Below are positions 42,955 through 52,037 of a DNA stretch of 64,000 nucleotides, one piece after another. The position numbers were made by a program, and so were the translations under genes. Each line of letters starts with the position of its first letter. Position 1 is the first letter of the stretch. The stretch covers positions 372,001 through 436,000 of the forward strand of contig NZ_CP039121.1 of assembly GCF_014131735.1 (NCBI RefSeq), written 5' to 3'. A model generated the notes under the pieces. That model was not told the origin of the DNA and did not search any database. It saw only the letters and a list, made by a program, of their open reading frames with translations. Source of the stretch: Lactiplantibacillus plantarum. GTDB taxonomy: Bacteria; Bacillota; Bacilli; Lactobacillales; Lactobacillaceae.

Positions 42955-44040
42955 GTGAATGACGCAGCGGTTTGGGTTCCAGTTCCAGTAATGTTTTACT
43001 GGGGCTGGTTAGTACCACTCATATTTGGAACCATTTTTGGTTGGCGTTATCATCGCGATAAGGTTCGCCTAGGTAACGGTATTTGGTTTTCGCTATTTTT
43101 CTATTCGTTTTTAACCATGCTGGCAATTACAATTTTAGGTAGCAATATTCACTGGTTGATCATTATCAGTGGGACGTTGTTTGTGTTTCTGATCCTGTTG
43201 ATTGGACTGATTTTTACCTTACAAGCTTTCTTGCTCTTATGGAATGCGTGGATCATGTGGCGTCATGAGAGTCATACGTTGGCGAATATGCTGACCTTGT
43301 ACTTGGGACTGGCCATTCTGATTTTGCCATTTTTAGGCAATCTGTTGAGTAGTCATGTGCCGCAGCCCGTGAGTTATTTTTTGACGGTATTTCCGAATCT
43401 GGTCATTTTTTACCTTGGTTTTTGGTTTTATAACTATCTGACGATGCTGACGATTTATCAATTCAATTGGCCCCGTCTGCGACAAGATTATATTATTGTG
43501 CTTGGGGCTGGCTTGTTAGATGGAGACCGTGTCTCGCCATTGCTAGGGCAACGAATCATGCGTGGACTGCGCTTTTATCAGAAGCAACAACGCAAGACGC
43601 ATCATCGGGCCGTGATGATTTTCTCAGGTGGTCAGGGTGGTGATGAAACGGTTCCGGAAGGCCAAGCCATGCTGGAATACGCCATTGCGCATGGCCTTCC
43701 TGCAACGGATGGCTGGGCGGAGACGCAATCGAAGACGACCTTGCAAAATATGCAGTTTAGTAAGCAATTGATTGCACAGGGCCCTGTTAAAAATCCACGC
43801 ACGATTTTTGTTACAAATAATTACCATACCTTTAGAGCCGGGATGTTTGCCAAGCAAGCAGGTCTAAAAGCGGATGGTATTGGTGCGCGGACGGCGCGAT
43901 TCTTCTTACCGGATGCGATCATTCGTGAGTATATTGCGATATTTGTCCGAAATAAATGGTGGCACGCGGTGGCGATGCTTGGTATCTTGATTGTGTCGCT
44001 ATTATTGACGTGGTTTGATGTCTATCAAGCATCGTTATAG
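42955..44040 (+). CDS. YdcF family (DUF218) membrane protein
   Basis: 361 residues from GTG 42955 with GGGGG upstream. Five to six hydrophobic segments fill about residues 10-170; a soluble DUF218 domain follows (YIIVLGAGLLDG about residue 180, FSGGQGGDE about residue 222, VTNNYHTFRA about residue 284), then a C-terminal helix (about 335-355). The family is linked to envelope polysaccharide or vancomycin-resistance (SanA-like) functions without a known reaction. Confidence 0.85.
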   Translation: MNDAAVWVPVPVMFYWGWLVPLIFGTIFGWRYHRDKVRLGNGIWFSLFFYSFLTMLAITILGSNIHWLIIISGTLFVFLILLIGLIFTLQAFLLLWNAWIMWRHESHTLANMLTLYLGLAILILPFLGNLLSSHVPQPVSYFLTVFPNLVIFYLGFWFYNYLTMLTIYQFNWPRLRQDYIIVLGAGLLDGDRVSPLLGQRIMRGLRFYQKQQRKTHHRAVMIFSGGQGGDETVPEGQAMLEYAIAHGLPATDGWAETQSKTTLQNMQFSKQLIAQGPVKNPRTIFVTNNYHTFRAGMFAKQAGLKADGIGARTARFFLPDAIIREYIAIFVRNKWWHAVAMLGILIVSLLLTWFDVYQASL

Positions 44041-44067
44041 CGATTACTAAGGCTGAATCAGTAATTA

Positions 44068-44112
44068 AAATATTCCAAGTCAGGTGTACTCTGGCTTGGA
44101 ATATTTTTTTGG
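44068..44112 (+). terminator. Terminator of the ydcF-like gene
   Basis: AAATATTCCAAG ... CTTGGAATATTTTTTT. Confidence 0.85.
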
Positions 44113-44138
44113 CTGGAATGTTAAAAATGAAGTTATCG

Positions 44139-44206
44139 AAATGGCAGTATACTTCCATTTCAAGCCGAAAAACAGAAAAATGGCAGTATACTGCCATTTT
44201 TTAATG
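44139..44206. repeat. Two tandem palindromes with GCAGTATAC cores
   Basis: GAAATGGCAGTATACTTCCATTTC (44138-44161) and AAAATGGCAGTATACTGCCATTTT (44177-44200) are near-identical palindromes without a loop, centred 39 bp apart. They lie between a terminator and the lacI promoter. They look like paired protein-binding sites rather than hairpins. Confidence 0.55.
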
Positions 44207-44268
44207 GTGGACTAAATGTTTTAAGGGCAACCGTTTTTAGTGAATTCATTTTGAAAAACCAATTTGTC

Positions 44269-44316
44269 TTGACAATTACTTGAAAGGTCGTTATATTAAT
44301 TATGGAAACGATTCCA
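44269..44316 (+). promoter_or_regulatory. lacI promoter and operator
   Basis: TTGACA (44269-44274), 17-base spacer, TATATT (44292-44297), then operator TGGAAACGATTCCA (44303-44316) over the start of the transcript. The nearly identical TGGAATCGATTCCA lies before the glucosidase gene, pointing to autoregulation and control of the neighbouring genes. Confidence 0.8.
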
Positions 44317-44334
44317 AATAGGGGGTGAGCCTAA

Positions 44335-45336
44335 ATGACAACGATTAGTGAAATAGCAGCTGAGGCTGGTGTAGGTGTTGGGACTGTTTCGCGGTATTTA
44401 AACCATCGGCCTAGTGTTTCAGTTGCTAAGAAGAAACAGATTCAGGCAGCGATTGAAAAACTGGATTACACCCCGAATGCCATTGCGAGTCAGCTACGCG
44501 CGCAGAGCACTAATACGATTGGTGTACTGGTATCAAGAATCTCTAACCCCTTCTTTGCACAGTTATTTGATGCATTGGAACGGGAGTTAAACGGATACGG
44601 GTTTCAAGTGATGGTAATGCAGACTCATGATGATGCGTTGGCAGAACAACACTTTCTGGATAAACTCAAGCAGCAACAAGTGGATGGCGTCATTCTGGCA
44701 TCCATTGAAAATCAACAACTAGTGGCACAATTGTCGGCGACGTATGCTAATCAGATGGTGCTGTTGAATGAAGAAGCTACTGATATTGGTATTCCAATGA
44801 TCAGTTTAAATCATTATCAGGCAACTAAAGATGCTTTGGCATACTTATATCATCAAGGTCATCGGCGAATTGCCTATGCCACGGGTGGTGATTTTCCCAG
44901 TACGCATCATGGACGTTCGCGGACGCAAGCCTATTTAGATTTTTGTGAAGAGCAGCAGTTAGTTGTAAACAATAACTGGGTTTTCGCACAACAACATACG
45001 ATTGCGGATGGACAAGCGTTGGGGAAGCAATTAGCGTCCTTAAACCCTAGTGATCGCCCGACAGCGGTGTTTACCAATTCTGATGAGGTGGCCGTTGGGG
45101 TAATTGATGAGTTACAGCAACAACATTTTCGCGTACCAGATGATATGGCCGTGATGGGATATGACGATCAACCATTTGCGGCGGTGGCCCAAGTTCCATT
45201 AACAACGGTTCGACAACCGGTCGCGGCAATGGCTCAATTGGCGGTCGATCAGCTATTACATCACTTGGGCCGGTTACAACGACCTGAGTTAACGATTGAT
45301 CTAAGCTTAGACTTAATCAAAAGAAAAAGTGCTTAA
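44335..45336 (+). CDS. LacI family sugar-responsive repressor
   Basis: 333 residues: N-terminal HTH and hinge (TISEIAAEAGVGVGTVSRYL, then YTPNAIASQLRAQ about residue 50) and a periplasmic-binding-like sensor domain (GYDDQPFAAVAQVPLTTVRQP about residue 283). It most likely represses itself and the following glucosidase-PTS genes until the sugar or its phosphate is present. GGGGGTGAG lies before the ATG. The stop codon lies inside a long inverted repeat. Confidence 0.9.
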   Translation: MTTISEIAAEAGVGVGTVSRYLNHRPSVSVAKKKQIQAAIEKLDYTPNAIASQLRAQSTNTIGVLVSRISNPFFAQLFDALERELNGYGFQVMVMQTHDDALAEQHFLDKLKQQQVDGVILASIENQQLVAQLSATYANQMVLLNEEATDIGIPMISLNHYQATKDALAYLYHQGHRRIAYATGGDFPSTHHGRSRTQAYLDFCEEQQLVVNNNWVFAQQHTIADGQALGKQLASLNPSDRPTAVFTNSDEVAVGVIDELQQQHFRVPDDMAVMGYDDQPFAAVAQVPLTTVRQPVAAMAQLAVDQLLHHLGRLQRPELTIDLSLDLIKRKSA

Positions 45337-45371
45337 GCCTTTTTCTTTTGATTAAAGTGGAATCGATTCCA
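45311..45371 (+). promoter_or_regulatory. Hairpin and second LacI operator before the glucosidase gene
   Basis: TTAATCAAAAGAAAAAG (end of lacI) pairs with TTTTTCTTTTGATTAA, about 16 bp, and can act as a partial terminator. Directly after it is the perfect palindrome TGGAATCGATTCCA (45358-45371) between a TTGATT and an AAATAT, a likely operated promoter. Confidence 0.7.
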
Positions 45372-45389
45372 AATATAGGAGTAGTAATT

Positions 45390-47057
45390 ATGCAAAAAAA
45401 TTGGTGGCAAAAAGAAGTTTTTTATCAAATTTATCCGGCATCATTTAAAGATGCTAATAACGATGGCATTGGGGATTTGCGTGGAATCATCCAAATGTTA
45501 CCCCGGTTGAAACAGCTGGGAATTACGACTATCTGGTTATCTCCAATATATCAATCACCCATGGTTGATAACGGTTACGATATTTCTGATTACCAAGCTA
45601 TTGATTCTCGGTTTGGAACGATGGCTGATTTTGATGAGTTGATGGAAGTAACTAAACGATTAGGATTAAAAGTCATTTTAGATTTGGTTATCAATCATAC
45701 CTCTGATCAGCACGTGTGGTTCCAATCTGCAATTAAATCGCCGACGAGTCCGTATCGTGATTTTTATATTATTAGGCGTGGGGCACACGGCAATCCGCCT
45801 AATAATTGGCGATCAAACTTTGGTAAAGGCTCGTCATGGACGTTATTGCCAGGAAGTCAGGATGAGTATTATCACCATGTCTTTTCTAAACAACAACCGG
45901 ACCTAAATTGGGAAAATCCGGCTCTAAGGAAACGAATCTATCAAATGATTAATTGGTGGTTGGCAAAAGGGGTTGCGGGTTTTCGGATCGATGCAATAAC
46001 ATTCATAAAAAAAGATCAAGATTTTGCCAGCATTAGTCCTGATGGTGTTGATGGGTTAGGTAAAGTCAAACGTAAAGCTGAAAATCGACCTGGTATTGAA
46101 AAGTTCTTAGCTGAATTGAACACGGCTACTTTTAAACCAGCTAACGCGGTGACGGTTGGAGAGGCTTCGGGGGTTAGTTATGACCAACTTGGACAATTTA
46201 TTGGTAAAAAAGGTTACTTCTCGATGATTTTTGACTTTCATTACGCAGATATTGATATTGCATCCGGATCAGAGTGGTATCGACGAGTTAAGTGGACACC
46301 GACGGACTTACGGCGCGCAATTTTTAAAAGCCAACTGGCGATTCAAAATGTCGGCTGGGGAGCTAACTTTTTTGAAAATCACGATCAGCCGCGGAGTATT
46401 GATAAATATATTCAGACACCAGCTTATCGGAATGAAATTGGTGCCAAAGCACTAGCCTTACTTTATTTTAACTTGCGCGGTTGTCCATTTATTTATCAAG
46501 GACAAGAGCTGGGGGTGACAAATGCACGGCGTGACTCAATTACCATGTTTAACGACTTGAGCAGTCACGATAACTATGATCGTGCTATTGAAGAGGGATA
46601 TTCAGCAAGCGAGGCGCTTGCCTTTGTAAATGCTCGTTCCCGGGATAATGCGCGATTACCATATCCATGGGATGATTCCGTCAATCAAGGCTTTAATCAG
46701 GGTGCCAAGCCATGGATTACACCAAAACAGTCACATGATAGGGTAAACTGGCAAAGCGAACAATTAGATTCAAATTCAGTTTGGCATTTTTATCAGTCAT
46801 TGATTAAGTTACGGCAAATATCAAATTTAAGTCAGGATTTAATAGTCGGTGATTTTAGGCCAATTACTTGTGATTGTGACCAAGTGATTGCTTATCAACG
46901 TGGTCGAAGGGTACAGGTGTATGTTAACTTAAGCGCAAAACGGTTATTCCTAACGTTACCTAATGGCCGACCTCGATTAAATAATTACGCACATTATCGA
47001 CTCAATACGTTGGAACCATATCAAGCCATTCTTTTTGAGGTGAATTCAAATGAGTAA
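45390..47057 (+). CDS. GH13 alpha-glucosidase (oligo-1,6-glucosidase / trehalose-6-phosphate hydrolase group)
   Basis: 555 residues from ATG 45390 (AGGAG upstream; an in-frame codon at 45348 lies in the hairpin). GH13_31 motifs: DLVINHTS about residue 98, nucleophile Asp in GFRIDAI about residue 197, acid Glu in TVGEASGV about residue 255 and FENHDQPR about residue 327. It hydrolyses an alpha-glucosidic bond, probably in the phosphorylated disaccharide delivered by the next gene's PTS, or in free isomalto-oligosaccharides. Its last codons overlap the PTS gene by 8 bases. Confidence 0.88.
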   Translation: MQKNWWQKEVFYQIYPASFKDANNDGIGDLRGIIQMLPRLKQLGITTIWLSPIYQSPMVDNGYDISDYQAIDSRFGTMADFDELMEVTKRLGLKVILDLVINHTSDQHVWFQSAIKSPTSPYRDFYIIRRGAHGNPPNNWRSNFGKGSSWTLLPGSQDEYYHHVFSKQQPDLNWENPALRKRIYQMINWWLAKGVAGFRIDAITFIKKDQDFASISPDGVDGLGKVKRKAENRPGIEKFLAELNTATFKPANAVTVGEASGVSYDQLGQFIGKKGYFSMIFDFHYADIDIASGSEWYRRVKWTPTDLRRAIFKSQLAIQNVGWGANFFENHDQPRSIDKYIQTPAYRNEIGAKALALLYFNLRGCPFIYQGQELGVTNARRDSITMFNDLSSHDNYDRAIEEGYSASEALAFVNARSRDNARLPYPWDDSVNQGFNQGAKPWITPKQSHDRVNWQSEQLDSNSVWHFYQSLIKLRQISNLSQDLIVGDFRPITCDCDQVIAYQRGRRVQVYVNLSAKRLFLTLPNGRPRLNNYAHYRLNTLEPYQAILFEVNSNE

Positions 47058-48975
47058 AAACTATCAGGTACTTGCGAAAAAAATTATTGATATTGTTGGT
47101 GTTGACAATGTTGAATCGGTTACTCATTGTCAGACACGGTTGCGGTTTGTTGTTAAAGATCCTAAGCAGATTGATAAAGCAGCACTTGAAGACTTAGATG
47201 AGGTTAAGGGAGTCTTTTTCGGTTCAGGACAGTATCAGGTCATTATTGGCACTGGTGTTGTTAACGATGTGTATGACGCAATTGAAAAGTTACATTTAGT
47301 TAATGCAATTTATAGTCAGGAAACAACGACTACGCCGACTCCTGATGATCAGAAGTCACCATTGCAACGATTCATGGCAATGCTTTCGGGAATCTTTATT
47401 CCAATTATTCCGGTGATTGCAGCTACTGGACTTTTCTTGGGATTACAAAGTGCTTTGACTAACAATCAGGTTTTACAGTTGTTTGGAACTTCATCTGCCG
47501 CGATTCCGGCAAGTCTTAATACAGTAATTTCAGTTTTAACGGGGACTGTTTTTTCATTTCTGCCAGCTTTAATTGTTTGGTCCACATTTCGCTATTTTAA
47601 AGGTACACCAATTGTCGGTATTGTGATTGGACTCATGCTTGTTTCCCCTTCACTGCCTAACGCGTATTCAGTTGCGGGTGGTACAGCGAAAGCGATTATG
47701 CTTTTTGACAGGATTCCAGTTATCGGTAGTCAAGGATCCGTATTAACAGCGTTAGTTGCTGGTTTTCTTGGAAGTAAACTGGAGCATTACTTTCATAAAC
47801 ACGTCCCTAACGTTCTCGACCAAATTTTAACGCCCTTTTTAACGATGTTAGTTACTTTTGGTATTATGATTTTAGGGGTTGGCCCGGTTGTACACTGGAT
47901 TGAAAATGTGATGATTAGTGGTGTTGAAGGGTTGATTAACTTACCATTTGGAATTGGTGGTTTTTTGATTGGAGCCGCTTATCCGTTAATGGTGCTAGTT
48001 GGTATTCATCAGATGATGATTGCCATCGAAACGTCACTATTAGCAGCCACCAAGCTCAATCCGTTAATTACTTTAGAAGCCATGTATGGCTTTGCTAATC
48101 TGGGGGTAGCTTTGGCGATGATTTTACGAGCAAAGTCACAAAAGGCTAAGGCTAATTTTATTGGCGCATTTTCCTCGCAACTATTTGGTGTTTCAGAACC
48201 AACCTTGTTCGGGGTCTTGATTCGCTATAATTTCAAGCCGTTGGTTGTAACCGTTTTAACCAGTGGGATAGGTGCTGGCGTACTGAGTGTTATGAGTGTG
48301 GCAGCAAATTCATATGGTCTAGCCGTTGTTCCCTCTTATCTGATGTATATTTACAATGCTCGTGATTTGCTGATTTATACGGTCGTCTCGTTATTGACGG
48401 TAGCAGTGGCTTTTATTGCCACTAATATGTTTGCGATTCCTAAGGACATATTAAAATCTGATCAAGTACAACCAAAGATTGTGGATGATACGATATTTTC
48501 ACCAGTTTCTGGTAAAAGTATTGCCTTGAGTACGGTTAACGATCCGGTCTTTGCATCTAAGATGATGGGGGACGGCATTGCAATTAAGCCACAGGAACAG
48601 GGGCCGGTAAAAGTCTATGCGCCACAAAGTGGTCAGATGAGTGTTGTAGCCGATACAGGACATGCCTATGGGTTAACAACCAATAATGGAGTTGAGTTGT
48701 TGATTCACATCGGTATTGATACGGTGTCATTAAAAGGGCAAGGCTTTAAAGTTATCGTTAAACCGGGGCAAACTGTTCAAAAGGGTGATCTCTTAGGTGA
48801 GTTTGACGCAACGGTGTTAAAAGCTGCTAACTTAGATGACACGGTCATGGTGATTGTGACAAATAGTAAAAATTATCAACGGATAGAATCAGAACCTAAT
48901 CAGTCTATTCAGTCGGGAGCAGCACTGCTGGCGATTCAAGGGCGTCCGGAAATGACGACTGCAACAGCATCCTAA
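47050..48975 (+). CDS. PTS permease of the glucoside/sucrose/trehalose family, domains B-C-A
   Basis: 641 residues: EIIB with Cys27 in SVTHCQTRLRF, linker rich in Thr/Pro about residue 95, EIIC with about ten helices (GVSEPTLFGVLIRYNF about residue 378) and C-terminal EIIA with His in ELLIHIGIDTVSL about residue 555. Overlap with the GH13 gene, the LacI operators and the shared orientation indicate one regulon for import and cleavage of an alpha-glucoside such as trehalose, maltose or sucrose. Substrate not proven. Confidence 0.88.
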   Translation: MSKNYQVLAKKIIDIVGVDNVESVTHCQTRLRFVVKDPKQIDKAALEDLDEVKGVFFGSGQYQVIIGTGVVNDVYDAIEKLHLVNAIYSQETTTTPTPDDQKSPLQRFMAMLSGIFIPIIPVIAATGLFLGLQSALTNNQVLQLFGTSSAAIPASLNTVISVLTGTVFSFLPALIVWSTFRYFKGTPIVGIVIGLMLVSPSLPNAYSVAGGTAKAIMLFDRIPVIGSQGSVLTALVAGFLGSKLEHYFHKHVPNVLDQILTPFLTMLVTFGIMILGVGPVVHWIENVMISGVEGLINLPFGIGGFLIGAAYPLMVLVGIHQMMIAIETSLLAATKLNPLITLEAMYGFANLGVALAMILRAKSQKAKANFIGAFSSQLFGVSEPTLFGVLIRYNFKPLVVTVLTSGIGAGVLSVMSVAANSYGLAVVPSYLMYIYNARDLLIYTVVSLLTVAVAFIATNMFAIPKDILKSDQVQPKIVDDTIFSPVSGKSIALSTVNDPVFASKMMGDGIAIKPQEQGPVKVYAPQSGQMSVVADTGHAYGLTTNNGVELLIHIGIDTVSLKGQGFKVIVKPGQTVQKGDLLGEFDATVLKAANLDDTVMVIVTNSKNYQRIESEPNQSIQSGAALLAIQGRPEMTTATAS

Positions 48976-48986
48976 ACGTAAGTACG

Positions 48987-49031
48987 ATAAAACCGCGATT
49001 TGCCATGAGCAAGTCGCGGTTTTATTTTGAA
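48987..49031 (+). terminator. Terminator of the glucosidase-PTS operon
   Basis: ATAAAACCGCGA ... TCGCGGTTTTAT followed by TTTG. Confidence 0.85.
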
Positions 49032-49060
49032 AATTTGAGTAAGTGCAGTACTAGCATGGA

Positions 49061-49996
49061 CTAGCTAGCACTAACCGTAATATCACCATTGCTGGTCGTC
49101 AGTCGGTATTGTACGGCCGCCGATTGGTTGACCTGGTAATCACCGCCATCGGACTGGAGATGATTGAAAATATGCAAGTCCCCATCGCTAGTGCTAGCTT
49201 TAACACCGGTTGTCCGTGGCGCGGTTATTCGAATATCACCGTCACTGGCTGTAGCGGATAAACTTTCAGTGATGCGATTATTATTGAGCATAATATCACC
49301 TTCGCTACTTGTTAGCTTAAGGGCTTTGAACTGATTATTGGTTAGATGGATGTCGCTATCAGCGGTTATAATTTTTGAAGCAGTCTTGGTAAAATGACTG
49401 TCGGTGATGCTGATATCTGGATCGCTATTGATTTGTAGACTAGGCGCCGAGACACGAGTTAACCGTAAATTATCGCCGGTCAACGTCAGCGACTGATTGA
49501 CTTTGACATCCGTTAAATTAATATCGCTATCCGTACTAAGACTTTTCAATTGGTCGACGGTGACGTTTTGCAACGAAACGTTACCACTTTGACTAGCTTT
49601 GGCGGTTATTTGATGAATAGTAGTTCCTTTAGGCACCGTAATTATTGTCGTGTCAGCAAATTGTCCGACGTTATCGAACATGAAGCCCACGGTTTTGGCG
49701 TTGTGTGTCGTTGAAGTAACAGTGACGTGACCATTGTTGGTCGTAACAGTTGGTAAGGCGCGCGTGGCGGTAACCGTGATATTAGCAGCTGTGCCTTGCT
49801 TAATAGTAATATTGTTGGCCGTTGCAATCGTGATATCTTTTAGCTGACTGACGTGGTAGCGCCGAGTCTTATGGCGAACAATGTGAAAACCCTGGTCCCA
49901 ATAGACGCTTTGAATACCGTTATTGGCAATTCCAAACATGATTAGAAGCAGTCCAACAACTAATAAAATAATGCCAACTCTAATTGTCTTTCGCAT
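49061..49996 (-). CDS. DUF4097 beta-helix-like envelope protein
   Basis: 311 residues from ATG 49996 with GAGGAGG upstream; the frame extends to 50068 but that part overlaps the previous gene. One N-terminal membrane helix (IILLVVGLLLIMFGI) is followed by repeats rich in Ser, Asp and Ile (SDSDI/SDGDI-type turns such as ITADSDIHLTNNQF and TASDGDIRIT), as in DUF4097 right-handed beta-helix proteins. Third gene of a PadR-DUF1700-DUF4097 operon commonly tied to envelope stress; binding partner unknown. Confidence 0.85.
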   Translation of the reverse strand: MRKTIRVGIILLVVGLLLIMFGIANNGIQSVYWDQGFHIVRHKTRRYHVSQLKDITIATANNITIKQGTAANITVTATRALPTVTTNNGHVTVTSTTHNAKTVGFMFDNVGQFADTTIITVPKGTTIHQITAKASQSGNVSLQNVTVDQLKSLSTDSDINLTDVKVNQSLTLTGDNLRLTRVSAPSLQINSDPDISITDSHFTKTASKIITADSDIHLTNNQFKALKLTSSEGDIMLNNNRITESLSATASDGDIRITAPRTTGVKASTSDGDLHIFNHLQSDGGDYQVNQSAAVQYRLTTSNGDITVSAS

Positions 49997-50618
49997 GGTG
50001 GTGACCTCCTCGTTCCGCCCGATTTTTCTTAACAAATCGGTGGTATAGGTTTTGTACGATTTTGGCAATTCCTTGCAGAATAACGCTAATAAGCCAGATA
50101 AATAGTGGTAAAACTAATAGCTCGGCACCAATAATAGCAAGACCGCTACCTAGGTAGAATAGTGCGACCCATAGCGACTGGCCGAAGATACCGATGCCGG
50201 CTGTTAGCATGGCAAATGCGAGGATGGTCACGCCAATTAAGATGGCACCCGCTGCAATCACGAATGCAAAGACGGTAACGGCCAAGGCAAAGAAGACCGC
50301 TAAAATAGCTATTAATGCGGGAATTGTGATCGGTGTTGATAATAAAGCAAGCACAATTAGCCAAATCGTGCGTACGGTTGCTTGAGATTTTTGCCGTTTA
50401 GAAGTATTGGCATTGAGATTTTCGTTAAAACGAATCGAATAATCGGCTAACACTTTCCGAGCCAATTGTTTAGGCGTTCCCAGTTCGGCAACGCAGTCAT
50501 CATAATTGGCGATTGCCGCGTCTAGTAAGTATTCGCGATAAAATTCAACAACCTCGTCGCGTTCATCATCGGTAAGTTGAACGAGTAACGCGTTAAATTT
50601 GGATAAGTAGTCGTTCAT
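49980..50618 (-). CDS. DUF1700 (HAAS) membrane protein
   Basis: 212 residues. The N-terminal HAAS region (YLSKFNALLVQLTDDERDEVVEFYREY, about 4-30) is followed by four to five hydrophobic helices between about residues 85 and 185 and a basic tail. The gene overlaps padR by four bases and the DUF4097 gene by 17. HAAS domains are found next to PadR regulators and are thought to act in signalling; function unknown. Confidence 0.85.
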   Translation of the reverse strand: MNDYLSKFNALLVQLTDDERDEVVEFYREYLLDAAIANYDDCVAELGTPKQLARKVLADYSIRFNENLNANTSKRQKSQATVRTIWLIVLALLSTPITIPALIAILAVFFALAVTVFAFVIAAGAILIGVTILAFAMLTAGIGIFGQSLWVALFYLGSGLAIIGAELLVLPLFIWLISVILQGIAKIVQNLYHRFVKKNRAERGGHHHAKDN

Positions 50619-50932
50619 GGTTCATCCTCCCCCTGAAGTAAGTGGTTAATGGCCAAATAATAGGTTTGCCACTCTTGTTGAATCGCACTCAATTGTGTCA
50701 GGCCGGCGCTCGTAATCTGATAATAGCGTCGGTTGCGGCCTTGATAGGCCTGATCGTAAGTCGTGACCCAGTCATTTTTCTTGAGTCGTCGAAGCACTGG
50801 GTAGAGCGTCGATTCGGACACCGAGATGGCGGCTTGCAAGCGCTGCGTTAGCGCGTAACCATAGTAATCTTGGCCTTTAAGGCAGGCTAAAACGCACCCG
50901 TCCAATAACTCGGAACTAATTTGAATGGCCAT
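50615..50932 (-). CDS. PadR family transcriptional regulator
   Basis: 105 residues, winged helix with GQDYYGYALTQRLQ about residue 19, VSESTLYPVLRRLKKNDWV about residue 37 and GRNRRYYQITSAG about residue 64. It probably represses its own operon. GGAGGG precedes the ATG, and a TATACG-T-CGTATA palindrome sits 21 bases upstream. Confidence 0.9.
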   Translation of the reverse strand: MAIQISSELLDGCVLACLKGQDYYGYALTQRLQAAISVSESTLYPVLRRLKKNDWVTTYDQAYQGRNRRYYQITSAGLTQLSAIQQEWQTYYLAINHLLQGEDEP

Positions 50933-50952
50933 TGCTATCCCTCCTGCTATAT

Positions 50953-50965
50953 TATACGTCGTATA
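50953..50965. promoter_or_regulatory. Operator candidate for the PadR operon
   Basis: TATACG-T-CGTATA is a perfect palindrome with one central base, overlapping the probable -10/start region of the leftward operon. Autoregulation is inferred. Confidence 0.55.
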
Positions 50966-51095
50966 GTATTGCTCAATGAGTAGTATACAGTGAAGTGAAA
51001 CTAACTGTCAAACTTAAATATTAAAATAATGATAAAAGGTAAACTACCTTTAGCCACTAGTAAACGCAAAATGTGCTTGCTAACGGTGACTGAAA

Positions 51096-51188
51096 TAGGC
51101 CTTGTACTAAAGCTTAAAATCATGATGCTCAGCGAGTACCAGCTGTCCGGTACGCAAGGGTGATACTATACTGAGCTGATAAGGCCTA
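51096..51188. other. Nested inverted-repeat element of 93 bases
   Basis: TAGGCCTT (51096-51103) pairs with AAGGCCTA (51181-51188); inside, GCTCAG (51127-51132) pairs with CTGAGC (51171-51176); inside that, GTACC (51136-51140) pairs with GGTAC (51149-51153). It could be a structured RNA or a small mobile remnant. No ORF. It fills most of the gap between padR and the zinc-ribbon gene. Confidence 0.45.
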
Positions 51189-51294
51189 GAAAAATGACTG
51201 ATTTCGATATATAATCATTATATTGAAATATTAATACAGTTAATTGTCATGGCTGAGTTAATTATTATCGATAATATTATGACGGAGGGCAATT

Positions 51295-51870
51295 ATGGAA
51301 ACGGACATGAAGAATTGTGTGGTTTGTGGTGAACGAATTCCCCAAAGTGCCCAGTATTGTGAAAAATGCGGCAGTGGACAACCGACAGTTGCTGAGGATA
51401 AGTGTAAAGACGCGGAAACGACGACTTTAAAGCAGCCGCATCATCAAAAAAAGAGCTTACGGACGTGGTGGTTTTGGTTGCCACCAGTTATCTGTGCGCT
51501 AGTCATTGTCTTTGAGATTGGATTTAATTTGTATCAGGCTCGGGAAGCTAATACGCTTGCAGCCAATATTCAATCAGAAATCAGAACGAATAAAGCTGAA
51601 TATGGCAAGGTTAAAGTGAGTTGGAATGGTGGTGCCATGCGTGTGCGGATATCAAAGCAAGCGCCAGTTATTGAAAGTGTCGATCAAGGCAAGACCGCTT
51701 CGTGGCAGTCACTAGCCAAGACACTGCAAAGCCGCTCTGAAAAAATCGCGAAGAATCACAATCAAAAATATTCACATATTGAGGTTTTGTCGCCTAAGAA
51801 CACCAAATATATGTGGTTGGAAGTCAATCATGGCAAGATGAAATTCAATATTGCAAATCAGTTGAATTAG
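51295..51870 (+). CDS. Zinc-ribbon membrane protein
   Basis: 191 residues. The N-terminal ribbon CVVCGERIPQSAQYCEKCG has four cysteines in CxxC pairs (residues 6-24), then a basic linker and one membrane helix (WWFWLPPVICALVIVFEIGF, about 60-80). The remaining C-terminal 110 residues form a probable extracellular domain of unknown function. GGAGGG precedes the ATG. Zinc-ribbon membrane proteins of this type often act in envelope homeostasis, but that is only analogy. Confidence 0.78.
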   Translation: METDMKNCVVCGERIPQSAQYCEKCGSGQPTVAEDKCKDAETTTLKQPHHQKKSLRTWWFWLPPVICALVIVFEIGFNLYQAREANTLAANIQSEIRTNKAEYGKVKVSWNGGAMRVRISKQAPVIESVDQGKTASWQSLAKTLQSRSEKIAKNHNQKYSHIEVLSPKNTKYMWLEVNHGKMKFNIANQLN

Positions 51871-51971
51871 CTGACCGGGTTCACGACATAAGCAATGGTG
51901 TAAATGGTCCCGGATGGTTTTTAGCAACACAATGAGTGATAAAAGATGGTCGCTGAAAGACGCCGATACAC

Positions 51972-51999
51972 AAAAAAGCCCGGAAAACCGGGCTTTTTG
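51972..51999. terminator. Bidirectional terminator
   Basis: AAAAAGCCCGG-aaaa-CCGGGCTTTTT, perfect, serving the zinc-ribbon gene and the leftward lipoprotein gene. Confidence 0.92.
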
Positions 52000-52037
52000 T
52001 GACTATTAACTGGACGCTATCAAATAGATTGCGATGA

